Assembly (NCBI GenBank): GCA_031291645.1
Contig: JARLIQ010000047.1
Coordinates: forward strand, 1-64,000
Origin: Caulobacteraceae bacterium
GTDB taxonomy: Bacteria > Pseudomonadota > Alphaproteobacteria > Caulobacterales > Caulobacteraceae
Length of the DNA stretch: 64,000 bases
Reading direction: 5' to 3'
Shown here: piece after piece, positions 27,727 to 37,244 of the stretch
How the letters are laid out: every line of letters starts with the position of its first letter
How positions within the stretch are numbered: the stretch's first letter is position 1
The notes under the pieces: model-generated
What the model was told of the DNA's origin: nothing
Seen by the model: only the letters and a program-made list of their open reading frames with translations
Databases searched by the model: none
Made by a program: the position numbers and the translations under genes

Positions 27727-27858
27727 GCCGCCAGGACCTCCGAGGTCCTTCTAGGTCGGCCGTCGCATCGAGGGACGGGGGAGAGGCGGCGACCGTCTAG
27801 GCCGCCAACCTCGCGCCTTGCGCCTGAACCGCGCCTGAACGGGCCCGTCTTCCTTCGT

Positions 27859-28986
27859 TCAGAGAGCGCCGGCCCCTTTCAGCGCCTCGATCTCGCCGGT
27901 CGAGAAGCCCCAGTCGGCGAGCGCGCTGTCGTTGTGCGCGCCGATCCCCGGCGGCGGGGCCTGGATCGCGCCGGGCGTGGCCGAGAAGCGCGGCGCCGGC
28001 GCCGGCTGGACCACCCCGTCCAGCTCGACGAAGGTCTGGCGGGCGACGTTGTGCGGGTGGGACGGCGCCTCGGCCAGGGTCAGGATCGGCGCGAAGCAGA
28101 CGTCGGTGCCGCCCATGATCTCGGTCCACTCGTCGCGGGTCTTGGTGGCGATCACCGCCGCCAGCTTGTCGTGCAGGGCCGGCCAGGCGTCGCGGTCGTG
28201 CTGGGCCTGGAAGGCCGGATCGGTGATGCCGGTCTTCTCCAGCAGCAGGGCGTAGAACTGCGGCTCGATCGAGCCGATCGAGACCCACTTGCCGTCCGAG
28301 CACTGGTAGGTGTCGTAGAAGTGGGCGCCGCCGTCGAGCATGTTGGCGCGCCGCTCGTCCTGCCACATGCCCGAAGCCTTGAAGCCGTAGAACATCGCCA
28401 TCAGCGAGGCCGCGCCGTCGCTCATGGCGCAATCGACCACCTGGCCGGTCCCGGTGGCCCGGGCCTGGATCACCCCGGCCAAGAGGCCAAAGGCGAGGTA
28501 GAGCGCTCCGCCGCCGAAGTCGCCCACCAGGTTCAGCGGCGGCGTCGGCTTGTCCTTGGTCCCGATGGCGTGCAGGGCGCCGGTGATGGCGATGTAGTTC
28601 ATGTCGTGGCCGGCCGCCTTGGCGTAGGGGCCGGTCTGGCCCCAGCCGGTCATCCGGCCATAGACCAGCCTGGGATTGCGCTTCAACGCCACATCGGGCC
28701 CGAGGCCCAGCCGCTCCATCACCCCCGGGCGGAAGCCTTCCAGCAGGGCGTCGGCCTCCTCCATCAGCTTCAGGCAGGCCTCGACCGCCTCGGGCGTCTT
28801 CAGGTCCAGGGCCACCGAGCGGCGGCCGCGGCTGGTGATGTCGGCCTTCGAGCCGCGCCCGCCGCCCTTCCGGTCGATGCGCACCACGTCCGCGCCCAGG
28901 TCCGACAGCAGCATGCCGCAGAACGGGCCCGGCCCGATCCCGGCGAACTCCAGCACCTTCACGCCGTCTAGGGGGCCCTTGGTCAT
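27859..28986 (-). CDS. CoA transferase, alpha-methylacyl-CoA racemase-like
   Basis: [52 protein letters not shown]. Confidence 0.9.
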   Translation of the reverse strand: MTKGPLDGVKVLEFAGIGPGPFCGMLLSDLGADVVRIDRKGGGRGSKADITSRGRRSVALDLKTPEAVEACLKLMEEADALLEGFRPGVMERLGLGPDVALKRNPRLVYGRMTGWGQTGPYAKAAGHDMNYIAITGALHAIGTKDKPTPPLNLVGDFGGGALYLAFGLLAGVIQARATGTGQVVDCAMSDGAASLMAMFYGFKASGMWQDERRANMLDGGAHFYDTYQCSDGKWVSIGSIEPQFYALLLEKTGITDPAFQAQHDRDAWPALHDKLAAVIATKTRDEWTEIMGGTDVCFAPILTLAEAPSHPHNVARQTFVELDGVVQPAPAPRFSATPGAIQAPPPGIGAHNDSALADWGFSTGEIEALKGAGAL

Positions 28987-29170
28987 GTTCGCTTCCCTGG
29001 TTTGCCTGCGGCCCACCCTCGGCGGTCCCGCGCCTCTTGACGGCCCACTTCGGACCGCTATCGCCTTAGCGGGCCTCTGCTATGGTGGGGGCCGTCGAAT
29101 CTGGGTTGCAAGCTAGCGACGAAGCGGGCCTGGGGAAACGGCGCCGCAGCGTCAGGGCGAAGAGGTTTTT

Positions 29171-30496
29171 GTGTCCGTCCACGCCAGGGTCCTGATCGTC
29201 GCCAAGGACGACACCCTCGTCGGCCCGCTGGCCGAGGGACTGGACCGTCTCGGATGGCGCACCGTCACCGCCCGTGGCCCCTACGCCGCCCTGGCCGCCC
29301 TCGCCGACATGGAGATCGAGGTCGCGATCATCGACGCCACGCGCGGGGTCGAGGACGCCACCACCCTCGGCCGGCGCCTGAAGGCGGCCTGCGCCCCCCG
29401 CCGGCTGGCGGTGATCGCCATCGGCCTGCCCGATCCCGAGCGTGAAAGCGCCGCCTTCGACCTGACCCTGTCCCCGCCCCTGCACCCGGCCCAGGCCGCG
29501 ATGCGGCTCGACGCCCTCACCCGGATGATCGTCGCCGAGGAGGAGTTCGAGCTGAGGGCCGAGACCTTCGCCGACCGCGGCCGCCGCCTCGACCTGCCGG
29601 AGGAGCCGCCCGGCCCCTACCGCGTCCTGGCCATCGGCGAGCCGGCGCCCGACTTCCTGGCCCTGTCCAACGCCCTGGCCAGGTCCGGGGCCGAGGTGGT
29701 CGGCGCCTTCACCGCCTACACCGCCTTCGACTACCTGCATGAGCGCGCGTTCGACGCTGTGGTGCTGTGGGCCGACGCCAACCAGTCGGAGGCCATGTCG
29801 ATCGCCACCGGCATGCGGCGCAACACCCGCCTCTATCACATCCCCGCCCTGCTCTACCTGCAGGCGCCGGCGACCATCGGCCTGGCCGAAGCCTTCCACC
29901 GCGGGGTCTCGGACCTGGCGACGCCGGAGGTCGCCGCGACGGAGACGGCGCGCCGGGTGATCGAGCTGGCCCGCACCTATCGCCGCCAGAGCGCCATCCG
30001 CCAGGCATTGGAGAAGGCCCGCGGCTCGGGCCTGATGGACGGGCCCACGGGCCTGTTCACCCGCGACCTGTTCGCGGCCCACCTGGTGCGGCTGGTCCAG
30101 GCCGCGCGCCTGCGCAACCGGCCGCTGTCGCTGTGCGTGCTGCGCGTCGCCGACAAGCCGGAGCTGAAATTCGCCCGGGTCGGCGGCTGGATGGACCGCG
30201 CCATCCCCCAGATCGGCTCGATGGTCGGCCGGCTGGTCCGCGCCGAGGACACCGCCGCGCGCCTGGGGCCGGAGGTGTTCGCCCTGGCCCTGCCAGCCAC
30301 GGGTTTGGCCGCGGCCCGCGCCGCCGGCGAGCGCATCGCCGCCGTCATCGGCTGCACCGCCTTCGACGCCGGCGACAAGCGCACCCCGTTCGTGGTCGAG
30401 TTCGACATCGGCGTGGCCGAGGTCGAGATGGGCGAGAACGCCGCCCGCGCGCTGGAGCGGGCCGCAACCCGGGCCGCGCAGCTCAAGGCAAGCTGA
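29171..30496 (+). CDS. popA: PopA-like response regulator: two REC domains and degenerate GGDEF with intact I-site
   Basis: REC-like repeats, D55 in REC1, VRAEDTAARLGPEVFAL (RxxD I-site, GPEVF in place of GGDEF). Confidence 0.8.
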   Translation: MSVHARVLIVAKDDTLVGPLAEGLDRLGWRTVTARGPYAALAALADMEIEVAIIDATRGVEDATTLGRRLKAACAPRRLAVIAIGLPDPERESAAFDLTLSPPLHPAQAAMRLDALTRMIVAEEEFELRAETFADRGRRLDLPEEPPGPYRVLAIGEPAPDFLALSNALARSGAEVVGAFTAYTAFDYLHERAFDAVVLWADANQSEAMSIATGMRRNTRLYHIPALLYLQAPATIGLAEAFHRGVSDLATPEVAATETARRVIELARTYRRQSAIRQALEKARGSGLMDGPTGLFTRDLFAAHLVRLVQAARLRNRPLSLCVLRVADKPELKFARVGGWMDRAIPQIGSMVGRLVRAEDTAARLGPEVFALALPATGLAAARAAGERIAAVIGCTAFDAGDKRTPFVVEFDIGVAEVEMGENAARALERAATRAAQLKAS

Positions 30497-30519
30497 CCCG
30501 TTCCCCTTCGGAGACGTCG

Positions 30520-31032
30520 ATGGACCCCAACCTCAACCAGACGCTGCCGTATCTGGTCCCGATCCTGGTCCTGGTGCTGGTCGTCCGCCGCAGCCTGCGC
30601 GAGCGCAAGCTGAAGGCCGAGCGCCTGTGGGTGATGCCGGTGCTCCTGCTGTTCGTCGGCGGCTCGAGCCTGGTCAACGCCCCGCCCCAGACGCCGCTGG
30701 CGATCGCCGTGGTCGCGGTGGGCCTGGCGCTCGGCGCCGCCGCCGGCTGGTGGCGCGGGCGGCTGACCCATATCACCATCGATCCGGCCACCCATGAGCT
30801 GACCAGCCGCACCTCGCCCGTCGGCGTCCTGCTGGTCGCCGGCGTCTACGCCCTGCGCTACGGCCTGCGGATGGTCGAGCTGCAGCATCCGAACGCCCTG
30901 CCCGGCGGCGCGAGCGTCGTCGCCGACGCCCTGATGATCTTCGCCATCGCGACCATGGCCGTTCAGCGGCTGGAGATGTGGCTGCGCTGCCAGCGGCTGG
31001 TCGCCGAGGCGGTCAAGGCCAAGGCCGGCTGA
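30520..31032 (+). CDS. DUF1453/CcdC-like membrane protein
   Basis: 170 aa, several TMs; GRLTHITIDPATHELTSRTSPVGVLLV. Confidence 0.6.
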   Translation: MDPNLNQTLPYLVPILVLVLVVRRSLRERKLKAERLWVMPVLLLFVGGSSLVNAPPQTPLAIAVVAVGLALGAAAGWWRGRLTHITIDPATHELTSRTSPVGVLLVAGVYALRYGLRMVELQHPNALPGGASVVADALMIFAIATMAVQRLEMWLRCQRLVAEAVKAKAG

Positions 31033-31042
31033 GGCTCCATAA

Positions 31043-31142
31043 CCCGCTCGTCCCCGCGAAGGCGGGGACCCAGGTTTTTTATGTAACCTGATGAATAAAC
31101 AATAAAACGCCTGGATCCCCGCCTTCGCGGGGATGAGCGGCG
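31043..31142. repeat. inverted pair of REP-like elements with AT-rich spacer
   Basis: cccgctcgtccccgcgaaggcggggacccagg ... gcctggatccccgccttcgcggggatgagcgg. Confidence 0.85.
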
Positions 31143-31148
31143 ATAGAG

Positions 31149-34100
31149 CTAAGCCGCCGCCGCCAGGGCGATCCCGGCCAGCTCCGCCAGGATCTTCTCC
31201 GCCGCGTTCAGCCGGGCGTCGGGGGTTTCCCACTCGCCCTTGACCACCACCTTGTTGTCCGGGCGCACGCGCCAGACGGCCGACTTGCGCTGGACCAGCT
31301 GGATCAGGCCGGCGGGGTTGGCGAAGCGGTCTTCGCGGAAGGCCACCACGGCGCCCTTGGGCCCCACGTCGATCTTCGCGACGTTGGCCTGCCGGCACAG
31401 GCCCTTGATCGCCACCACCTTCAACAGCTGGCCCACCTCGGGCGGCAGCGGGCCGAACCGGTCGATCAGCTCGGCGGCCAGGGCCTCGCGGTCCTCCGGC
31501 CGTTCGGCTTCGGACAGGCGGCGATAGAGCGCCAGGCGCACGTTCAGGTCGGGCACGTACTCTTCCGGCAGCAGCACCGCCGCGCCGGTGTTGATCTGCG
31601 GCGACCAGCCGCGCGCGCTCTCGGCCGCCAGGTCGCCGCGCTCGCGCAGCTCGGCCACCGCGTGCTCCAGCATCTGCTGATAGAGCTCGACCCCGATCTC
31701 GCGGATGTGGCCCGACTGTTCGTCGCCCAAGAGGTTGCCGCCGCCGCGGATGTCGAGGTCGTGGCTGGCCAGCTGGAAGCCTGCGCCCAGGCTGTCCAGC
31801 GACTGCATGACCTTCAGCCGCTTCTCGGCCGCCGGCGTCAGCTGCCGCTCGGCCGGCGTCGTCAGATAGGCGTAGGCCCGCGCCTTGGACCGGCCCACCC
31901 GTCCGCGCAGCTGATAGAGCTGGGCCAGGCCGAACATGTCCGCCCGGTGGATGATCAAGGTGTTGGCCGTCGGGATGTCGAGCCCGGACTCGACGATCGT
32001 GGTCGACAGCAGGACGTCGTACTGGCCGTCGTAGAAGGCGCTCATGACGTCTTCGAGCTGGGTCGGCGACATCTGGCCATGCCCGACCACGAACTTCACC
32101 TCGGGGACCTGCTCGCGCAGGAACCGTTCCAGGTCCGGCAGGTCCTTGATCCTGGGGGCCACGAAATAGGCCTGGCCGCCGCGATATTTCTCGCGCAGCA
32201 GGGCCTCGCGCAGGACCACGGGATCGTGCGGGACGATGTAGGTGCGCACCGACAGCCGGTCGACCGGCGGGGTGGCGATGATCGACATCTCGCGGATGCC
32301 CGACAGCGCCATCTGCAGGGTGCGCGGGATCGGCGTGGCCGAGAGCGTCAGGACGTGCACCTCGGCGCGCAAGGCCTTCAGCGCCTCCTTGTGCTTGACG
32401 CCGAAGTGCTGTTCCTCGTCGACGATCACCATGCCCAGGTCCTTGAACTCGACCTGTTTGGACAGCACCGCGTGGGTGCCGACGATGATCTCGACCTCGC
32501 CCTTCTTCAGCCCCTCGCGGGTCTGGGCCGCCTCGGCGCTCGGCACCAGGCGCGAGAGGCGGCGAATGCGCACCGGCCAGCCCTGGAAGCGCTCGGTGAA
32601 GGTCTTGTAGTGCTGGCGGGCCAGCAGGGTGGTCGGGCAGACGACCGCGACCTGGCGGCCGCTCATCGCCACCACGAAGGCCGCGCGCAGGGCGACCTCG
32701 GTCTTGCCGAAGCCGACGTCGCCGCAGATCAGCCGGTCCATCGGATGGCCCGAGGCCAGGTCCTGCAGCACGTCGCCGATGCTGGAAAGCTGGTCCTCGG
32801 TCTCCTCGTAGGGGAAGCGGGCGCAGAATTCGTCGAACAGGCCGGCGGGCGGGTCGATCTCGCCGGTGACGTTGAGCTGGCGGGCGGCGGCGATGGCGAT
32901 CAGGCCCTCGGCCATCTCGCGCAGCCGCTCCTTGGCCTTGGCCTTGCGCGCCTGCCAGGCGGCGCCGCCCAGGCGGTCGAGCTGGACGCCCTCGCTCTCC
33001 GAGCCGTAGCGGGTCAGCAGGTCGATGTTCTCGACCGGCAGGTAGAGCTTGGAGTCGCCGGCGTAGTCCAGCTCCAGGCAGTCGTGCGGCGCGTCTTGGA
33101 CCTCCAGCGTCTTCAGCCCCGCATAGCGGCCGATGCCGTGGTCGATGTGCACCACCAGGTCGCCGGGCGTCAGCGAGGACGCTTCGGCGAGGAAGTTCTG
33201 GGCCCGGCGGCGGCGGCGCGGGCGGGCCAGCCGGTCGCCCAGGATGTCGGTCTCGGAGATCACCGCCAGGGTGTCGGTCTCGAAGCCGACGTCGAGCGGC
33301 AGCACCGCCCGCTGGGGCCGCTTGGGATCGGCCGCCTTGGCCGCCTGCCAGTAGGGGGTGAAGGCGACGTCCGCCAGGCCGTGGTCGGCCAGCATCACGC
33401 CCAGCCGTTCCGACGAGCCCTCGGACCAGGAGGCGAACAGCACCCGCTTGCCGGACGCGGCGAGCTGGCGGGCGTGGTTGGCGGTCGCCTCGAACAGGTT
33501 GACGCTGTCCTGAGCCCGCTCGGCCGCGAAATTGCGCCCGGCCCGCGCGCCCAGGTCCGCCACGTCGGCGCCCGGCTCGTGCTGGAAGGGGGTGAAGCTG
33601 CGCACCGGCCGCTCGGCCAGCCGGGCGTTCCATTCCTCCGGGCTGAGGTAGAGGCTTTGCGGGCCGAGCGGGTGGTAGCTCGAGCGCTTGCTGTCGGCGT
33701 CGTGGCGGGCGGCGAAGGCGTCGTCGATCATCGCCCAGCGCTCGTCCCGGGCCTCGGCGGCCAGGTGGTCGATGGCCAGCAGGGTCGCCTGCGGCAGATA
33801 GTCGAACAGGGTCTCCAGCCGCTCGTAGATCAGCGGCAGGAAGTGCTCCAGCCCGCCGCGCCGCGCGCCCTCGCTGACCGCGGCGTACATCGGATCGTCG
33901 CCCGACGGGCCGAAGGCGGCCACATAGCCGCGCCGGAAGCGGGCGATGGCCTCGGCGTCCAGCAGCACCTCGGACACCGGCAGCAGGTCGATCGACTTCA
34001 GCTGCTTGGTCGAGCGCTGGGTCTCCGGATCGAAGGCGCGGATCGATTCCAGGGTGTCGCCGAACAGGTCCAGCCGCACCGGCTCGTCCGCCGCCGGCGG

Positions 34101-34631
34101 GAAGACGTCGATCACCCCGCCGCGGATCGCGAACTCGCCCCGCTCGGACACCGTCGAGGCGCGCACATAGCCGTTGACCGCGAAATAGCGCTCCAGCTCG
34201 GCGACATCGACGTCCTGGCCCGACCGGGCGAGGTAGCTCGCCCGCTTCAGCGCCTCGCGCGGCGGCAGCCGCTGCATCAGCGCCGGCGCCTGGGTGACCA
34301 GCAGCCTGGGCGTCTTGTCGGCCTCGCCCGCCGCGAGCCTGGCCAGGGTGGCCATCCGCTGGGCCGACACCGACGCCGAGGGCCCCAGCCGGTCGTAGGG
34401 CAGGCAGTCCCACGACGGCAGGCGCAGCACCTCCATCTCCGGCGCGAAGAACCGCAGCGCATCGATGAAGGCCGAGGCGCGTCCGCCGTCACGTGCCACG
34501 AACACCGAAAGCCCGCCGCGCGCCCGGGCCATGTCCGCCATCGCCAGGGCGTCGAAGCCCTCCGGCGCGCCGGTCAGCTCGAGATGGCCCTCACGCAGGG
34601 CGATACGCTTGAAATCGGGGGCTTGGGCCAA
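31149..34631 (-). CDS. mfd: transcription-repair coupling factor
   Basis: 1160 aa; ICGDVGFGKTEVALRAAF, VDEEQHFGVKHKE, TLSATPIPRTLQMALSGIREMS. Confidence 0.97.
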   Translation of the reverse strand: MAQAPDFKRIALREGHLELTGAPEGFDALAMADMARARGGLSVFVARDGGRASAFIDALRFFAPEMEVLRLPSWDCLPYDRLGPSASVSAQRMATLARLAAGEADKTPRLLVTQAPALMQRLPPREALKRASYLARSGQDVDVAELERYFAVNGYVRASTVSERGEFAIRGGVIDVFPPAADEPVRLDLFGDTLESIRAFDPETQRSTKQLKSIDLLPVSEVLLDAEAIARFRRGYVAAFGPSGDDPMYAAVSEGARRGGLEHFLPLIYERLETLFDYLPQATLLAIDHLAAEARDERWAMIDDAFAARHDADSKRSSYHPLGPQSLYLSPEEWNARLAERPVRSFTPFQHEPGADVADLGARAGRNFAAERAQDSVNLFEATANHARQLAASGKRVLFASWSEGSSERLGVMLADHGLADVAFTPYWQAAKAADPKRPQRAVLPLDVGFETDTLAVISETDILGDRLARPRRRRRAQNFLAEASSLTPGDLVVHIDHGIGRYAGLKTLEVQDAPHDCLELDYAGDSKLYLPVENIDLLTRYGSESEGVQLDRLGGAAWQARKAKAKERLREMAEGLIAIAAARQLNVTGEIDPPAGLFDEFCARFPYEETEDQLSSIGDVLQDLASGHPMDRLICGDVGFGKTEVALRAAFVVAMSGRQVAVVCPTTLLARQHYKTFTERFQGWPVRIRRLSRLVPSAEAAQTREGLKKGEVEIIVGTHAVLSKQVEFKDLGMVIVDEEQHFGVKHKEALKALRAEVHVLTLSATPIPRTLQMALSGIREMSIIATPPVDRLSVRTYIVPHDPVVLREALLREKYRGGQAYFVAPRIKDLPDLERFLREQVPEVKFVVGHGQMSPTQLEDVMSAFYDGQYDVLLSTTIVESGLDIPTANTLIIHRADMFGLAQLYQLRGRVGRSKARAYAYLTTPAERQLTPAAEKRLKVMQSLDSLGAGFQLASHDLDIRGGGNLLGDEQSGHIREIGVELYQQMLEHAVAELRERGDLAAESARGWSPQINTGAAVLLPEEYVPDLNVRLALYRRLSEAERPEDREALAAELIDRFGPLPPEVGQLLKVVAIKGLCRQANVAKIDVGPKGAVVAFREDRFANPAGLIQLVQRKSAVWRVRPDNKVVVKGEWETPDARLNAAEKILAELAGIALAAAA

Positions 34632-34641
34632 GGGGATCTCT

Positions 34642-34926
34642 CTAGGCGCCGCGGGCCGGCGCGTCCGACGGACGGAACGCGCGGATCATCGCCAGAATCT
34701 CGCCGTCGAAGGCGGCCGGCGCGGGCGCGCCCTTGATCCAGTCGTAGATGTCCTGGTCCGGCTGGTCGAGCAGCGCCTCGAAAGCGTCGAGCTGGCCGGC
34801 GGTGAATTGCGGCAGGTGCGCGTCGGCGAAGGGGCCAAGGATCAGGTCGGCCTCGCGGAATCCCCGTCGCCAGGCGCGATAGGTCAGCCTTTTCAAGCGG
34901 AGTTCGGGTGTTGCGCCGGCGGTCAT
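34642..34926 (-). CDS. sdhE: FAD assembly factor SdhE
   Basis: RLKRLTYRAWRRGFREADLILGPFADAHLPQF...DIYDWI. Confidence 0.9.
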   Translation of the reverse strand: MTAGATPELRLKRLTYRAWRRGFREADLILGPFADAHLPQFTAGQLDAFEALLDQPDQDIYDWIKGAPAPAAFDGEILAMIRAFRPSDAPARGA

Positions 34927-34983
34927 GGGACCGGGCATATAGAACGCCCGCGCGCGTCCCGCCACCTTCGCTATGCTGGCGCG

Positions 34984-37056
34984 ATGCGCCCGGAGATTCT
35001 GTTTCCGCTGTTCGCGCCCGCCAGCTCGCTCAAAGGGGTCGGACCGAAGATCGCCCCGCTGATCGAAAAGCTGGCGGGACCGAACGTGCGCGACGTGCTG
35101 TTCCTGGCGCCCCAGAGCCTGATCCACCGCCGCCAGGCCACCGTCGCCACGGCGATCGAGGGCGAGGTCCAGACCTTCCTGGTCGAGGTCGACGCCCATA
35201 TCCCCGGCCGCGGCGCCCAGCCCTACCGCATCCGCGCCTTCGACGGCTCGGGCTTCTTGACCCTGACCTGGTTCAAGGTCACCGGGACCCATCTGCTGCA
35301 GCAGCATCCGCTCGGCGCCAAGCGCGCCGTCAGCGGCAAGGTCGAGCGCTACGGCGCCGAGCTGCAGATCGCGCACCCGGACTACATGCTGCCGGTCGAG
35401 CGGGCGAACGAGATCCCCGACCACGAGGCCGTCTATCCCGCCACCGCCGGCCTTGCCGCCCGCACGGTGCGGCGCTTGGCCCTGGAGGCGATGGCGCGCG
35501 CGCCCGACCTGCCCGAGTGGCAGGACCCCGCCTGGCTGGCGCGCGAAGGCTATCCGCCCTGGCGCGAGGCGCTGGAGGCCCTGCACGCGCCGCGGACAGA
35601 CGCCGACCTCTCGCCCATGGCCGCGGCCCGCCGCCGGCTGGCCTATGACGAGCTCTTCGCCCACCAGCTGGCCATGGCCCAGCGCAAGGCCGCGCGGCGC
35701 AGCCAGCCTGCGGTGAGCATCCCCGAAAGCCAGCTCGCCGACTCGGTGGAGGCCGCCCTGCCCTTCCGCCTGACCGGCGCCCAGGCGCGGGCCCTGGCCG
35801 AGGTGCGGGCCGACCTGGCCTCGGGCGAGCGGATGAGCCGGCTGCTGCAGGGCGACGTGGGCGCCGGCAAGACCGTGGTCGCGATGCTGGCCATGGCCGA
35901 CGCGGCCGCCGCCGGCCTGCAGTCGGCCCTGATGGCCCCGACCGAGATCCTGGCCCGCCAGCACTATGAGACCCTGGCCGCGCCGCTGGCCGCCCAGGGC
36001 GTGCAGGCGGTGCTGCTGACCGGGCGCGACAAGGGCGCGCTGCGGGCCGAGAAGCTGCGGGCCCTGGCCAGCGGCGGGGCGGCCGTCGCCGTGGGCACCC
36101 ACGCCCTGTTCCAGGACGACGTGGCGTTCCGCGACCTCGCCCTCGCCGTCGTCGACGAGCAGCATCGCTTCGGCGTCGGCGAGCGCCAGCGGCTGCAGGA
36201 GAAGGGCAAGGCCACGCACCTTTTGGCCATGTCCGCCACCCCCATCCCCCGCACCCTGGAGCTCACGGTGTTCGGCGACCTGGACGTCTCTCGCCTCGAC
36301 GAAAAGCCGCCGGGCCGCACGCCGGTCGCCACCCGCGCCGTGCCCATGCCGCGCGCGCACGAGGTGGTCCAGCGCCTGCGCCAGGCGATCGGCGGCGGCG
36401 CCCAGGCCTTCTGGATCTGCCCGCTGGTGGCCGAGTCCGAGCTCAGCGACCTGGCCGCCGCCGAGGCCCGCGCGGCGGCGCTGCGCCAGGCCCTGGGCCC
36501 TTCGGTCGGGCTGATCCACGGCCGGCTGGCGCCCGGCGAGAAGGACGCGGTGATGGCCGAGTTCGCCGAAGGCCGGCTGAGCGTGCTGGTCGCCACGACC
36601 GTGGTCGAGGTCGGGGTGAACGTGCCCAACGCCTCGATCATGGTGATCGAACAGGCCGAGCGCTTCGGCCTGGCCCAGTTGCACCAGCTGCGCGGGCGCG
36701 TCGGGCGCGGCGCGCGAGAGAGCGCCTGCGTCCTGCTCTACGATCCCCCGCTCTCGCAGGTCGCCCAGGCCCGGCTGGACATCCTCAGGCGCACCGACGA
36801 CGGCTTCCTCATCGCCGAGAAGGACCTGGAGCTGCGCGGCGGCGGCGATCCCCTGGGCCTCAAGCAGAGCGGCTTTCCGGCCTACAGGCTGGCCGACCCC
36901 GTCGCCCACCGCGCCCTGATCGCGGCGGCGGCGGACGACGCGCGCCTGGTGCTGGCGCGCGATCCCGGGCTGGCGACGGCCCGCGGCCGCGCGATCCGCG
37001 TCCTGCAGTCCCTGTTCGACTGGCGCCCGGGCGGCGCGCTCAGCGACGCGGGCTAA
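34984..37056 (+). CDS. recG: ATP-dependent DNA helicase RecG
   Basis: LLQGDVGAGKTVVAMLAM, VVDEQHRFGVGERQRL, MSATPIPRTLELTVFGDLDVS. Confidence 0.96.
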   Translation: MRPEILFPLFAPASSLKGVGPKIAPLIEKLAGPNVRDVLFLAPQSLIHRRQATVATAIEGEVQTFLVEVDAHIPGRGAQPYRIRAFDGSGFLTLTWFKVTGTHLLQQHPLGAKRAVSGKVERYGAELQIAHPDYMLPVERANEIPDHEAVYPATAGLAARTVRRLALEAMARAPDLPEWQDPAWLAREGYPPWREALEALHAPRTDADLSPMAAARRRLAYDELFAHQLAMAQRKAARRSQPAVSIPESQLADSVEAALPFRLTGAQARALAEVRADLASGERMSRLLQGDVGAGKTVVAMLAMADAAAAGLQSALMAPTEILARQHYETLAAPLAAQGVQAVLLTGRDKGALRAEKLRALASGGAAVAVGTHALFQDDVAFRDLALAVVDEQHRFGVGERQRLQEKGKATHLLAMSATPIPRTLELTVFGDLDVSRLDEKPPGRTPVATRAVPMPRAHEVVQRLRQAIGGGAQAFWICPLVAESELSDLAAAEARAAALRQALGPSVGLIHGRLAPGEKDAVMAEFAEGRLSVLVATTVVEVGVNVPNASIMVIEQAERFGLAQLHQLRGRVGRGARESACVLLYDPPLSQVAQARLDILRRTDDGFLIAEKDLELRGGGDPLGLKQSGFPAYRLADPVAHRALIAAAADDARLVLARDPGLATARGRAIRVLQSLFDWRPGGALSDAG

Positions 37057-37074
37057 GGCGCCGCCGCCTCCTAC

Positions 37075-37238
37075 ACCGCTCATCCCGGCGAAGGCCGGGA
37101 CCCAGATCATAAGGTGCGGACAGGCAAATCGGAGAACGAGGAGACTTTAATTAAGTCATCGATGTATTTGAGTTATAACATTATTGTATTCTAAGTCTTA
37201 GGATCTGGATCCCGGCCTTCGCCGAGACGAGCGGTGAT
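37075..37238. repeat. inverted pair of REP-like elements flanking AT-rich spacer
   Basis: accgctcatcccggcgaaggccgggacccagatc ... gatctggatcccggccttcgccgagacgagcggt; spacer ctttaattaagtcatcgatgtatttgagttataacattattgtattc. Confidence 0.85.
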
Positions 37239-37244
37239 GCGGAG

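Noticed and set aside
29977-34413. 1478-aa minus-strand ORF running from popA through mfd
   Set aside because: Overlaps mfd in another frame; low-complexity G/R/A/P composition typical of GC-rich shadow ORFs and runs through the REP region.
31662-34736. 1024-aa plus-strand ORF antisense to mfd
   Set aside because: Shadow ORF; mfd has full conserved motifs on the opposite strand.
34642-37110. 822-aa minus-strand ORF antisense to recG
   Set aside because: Only its C-terminal 94 aa (SdhE) is real; the rest is antisense to recG.
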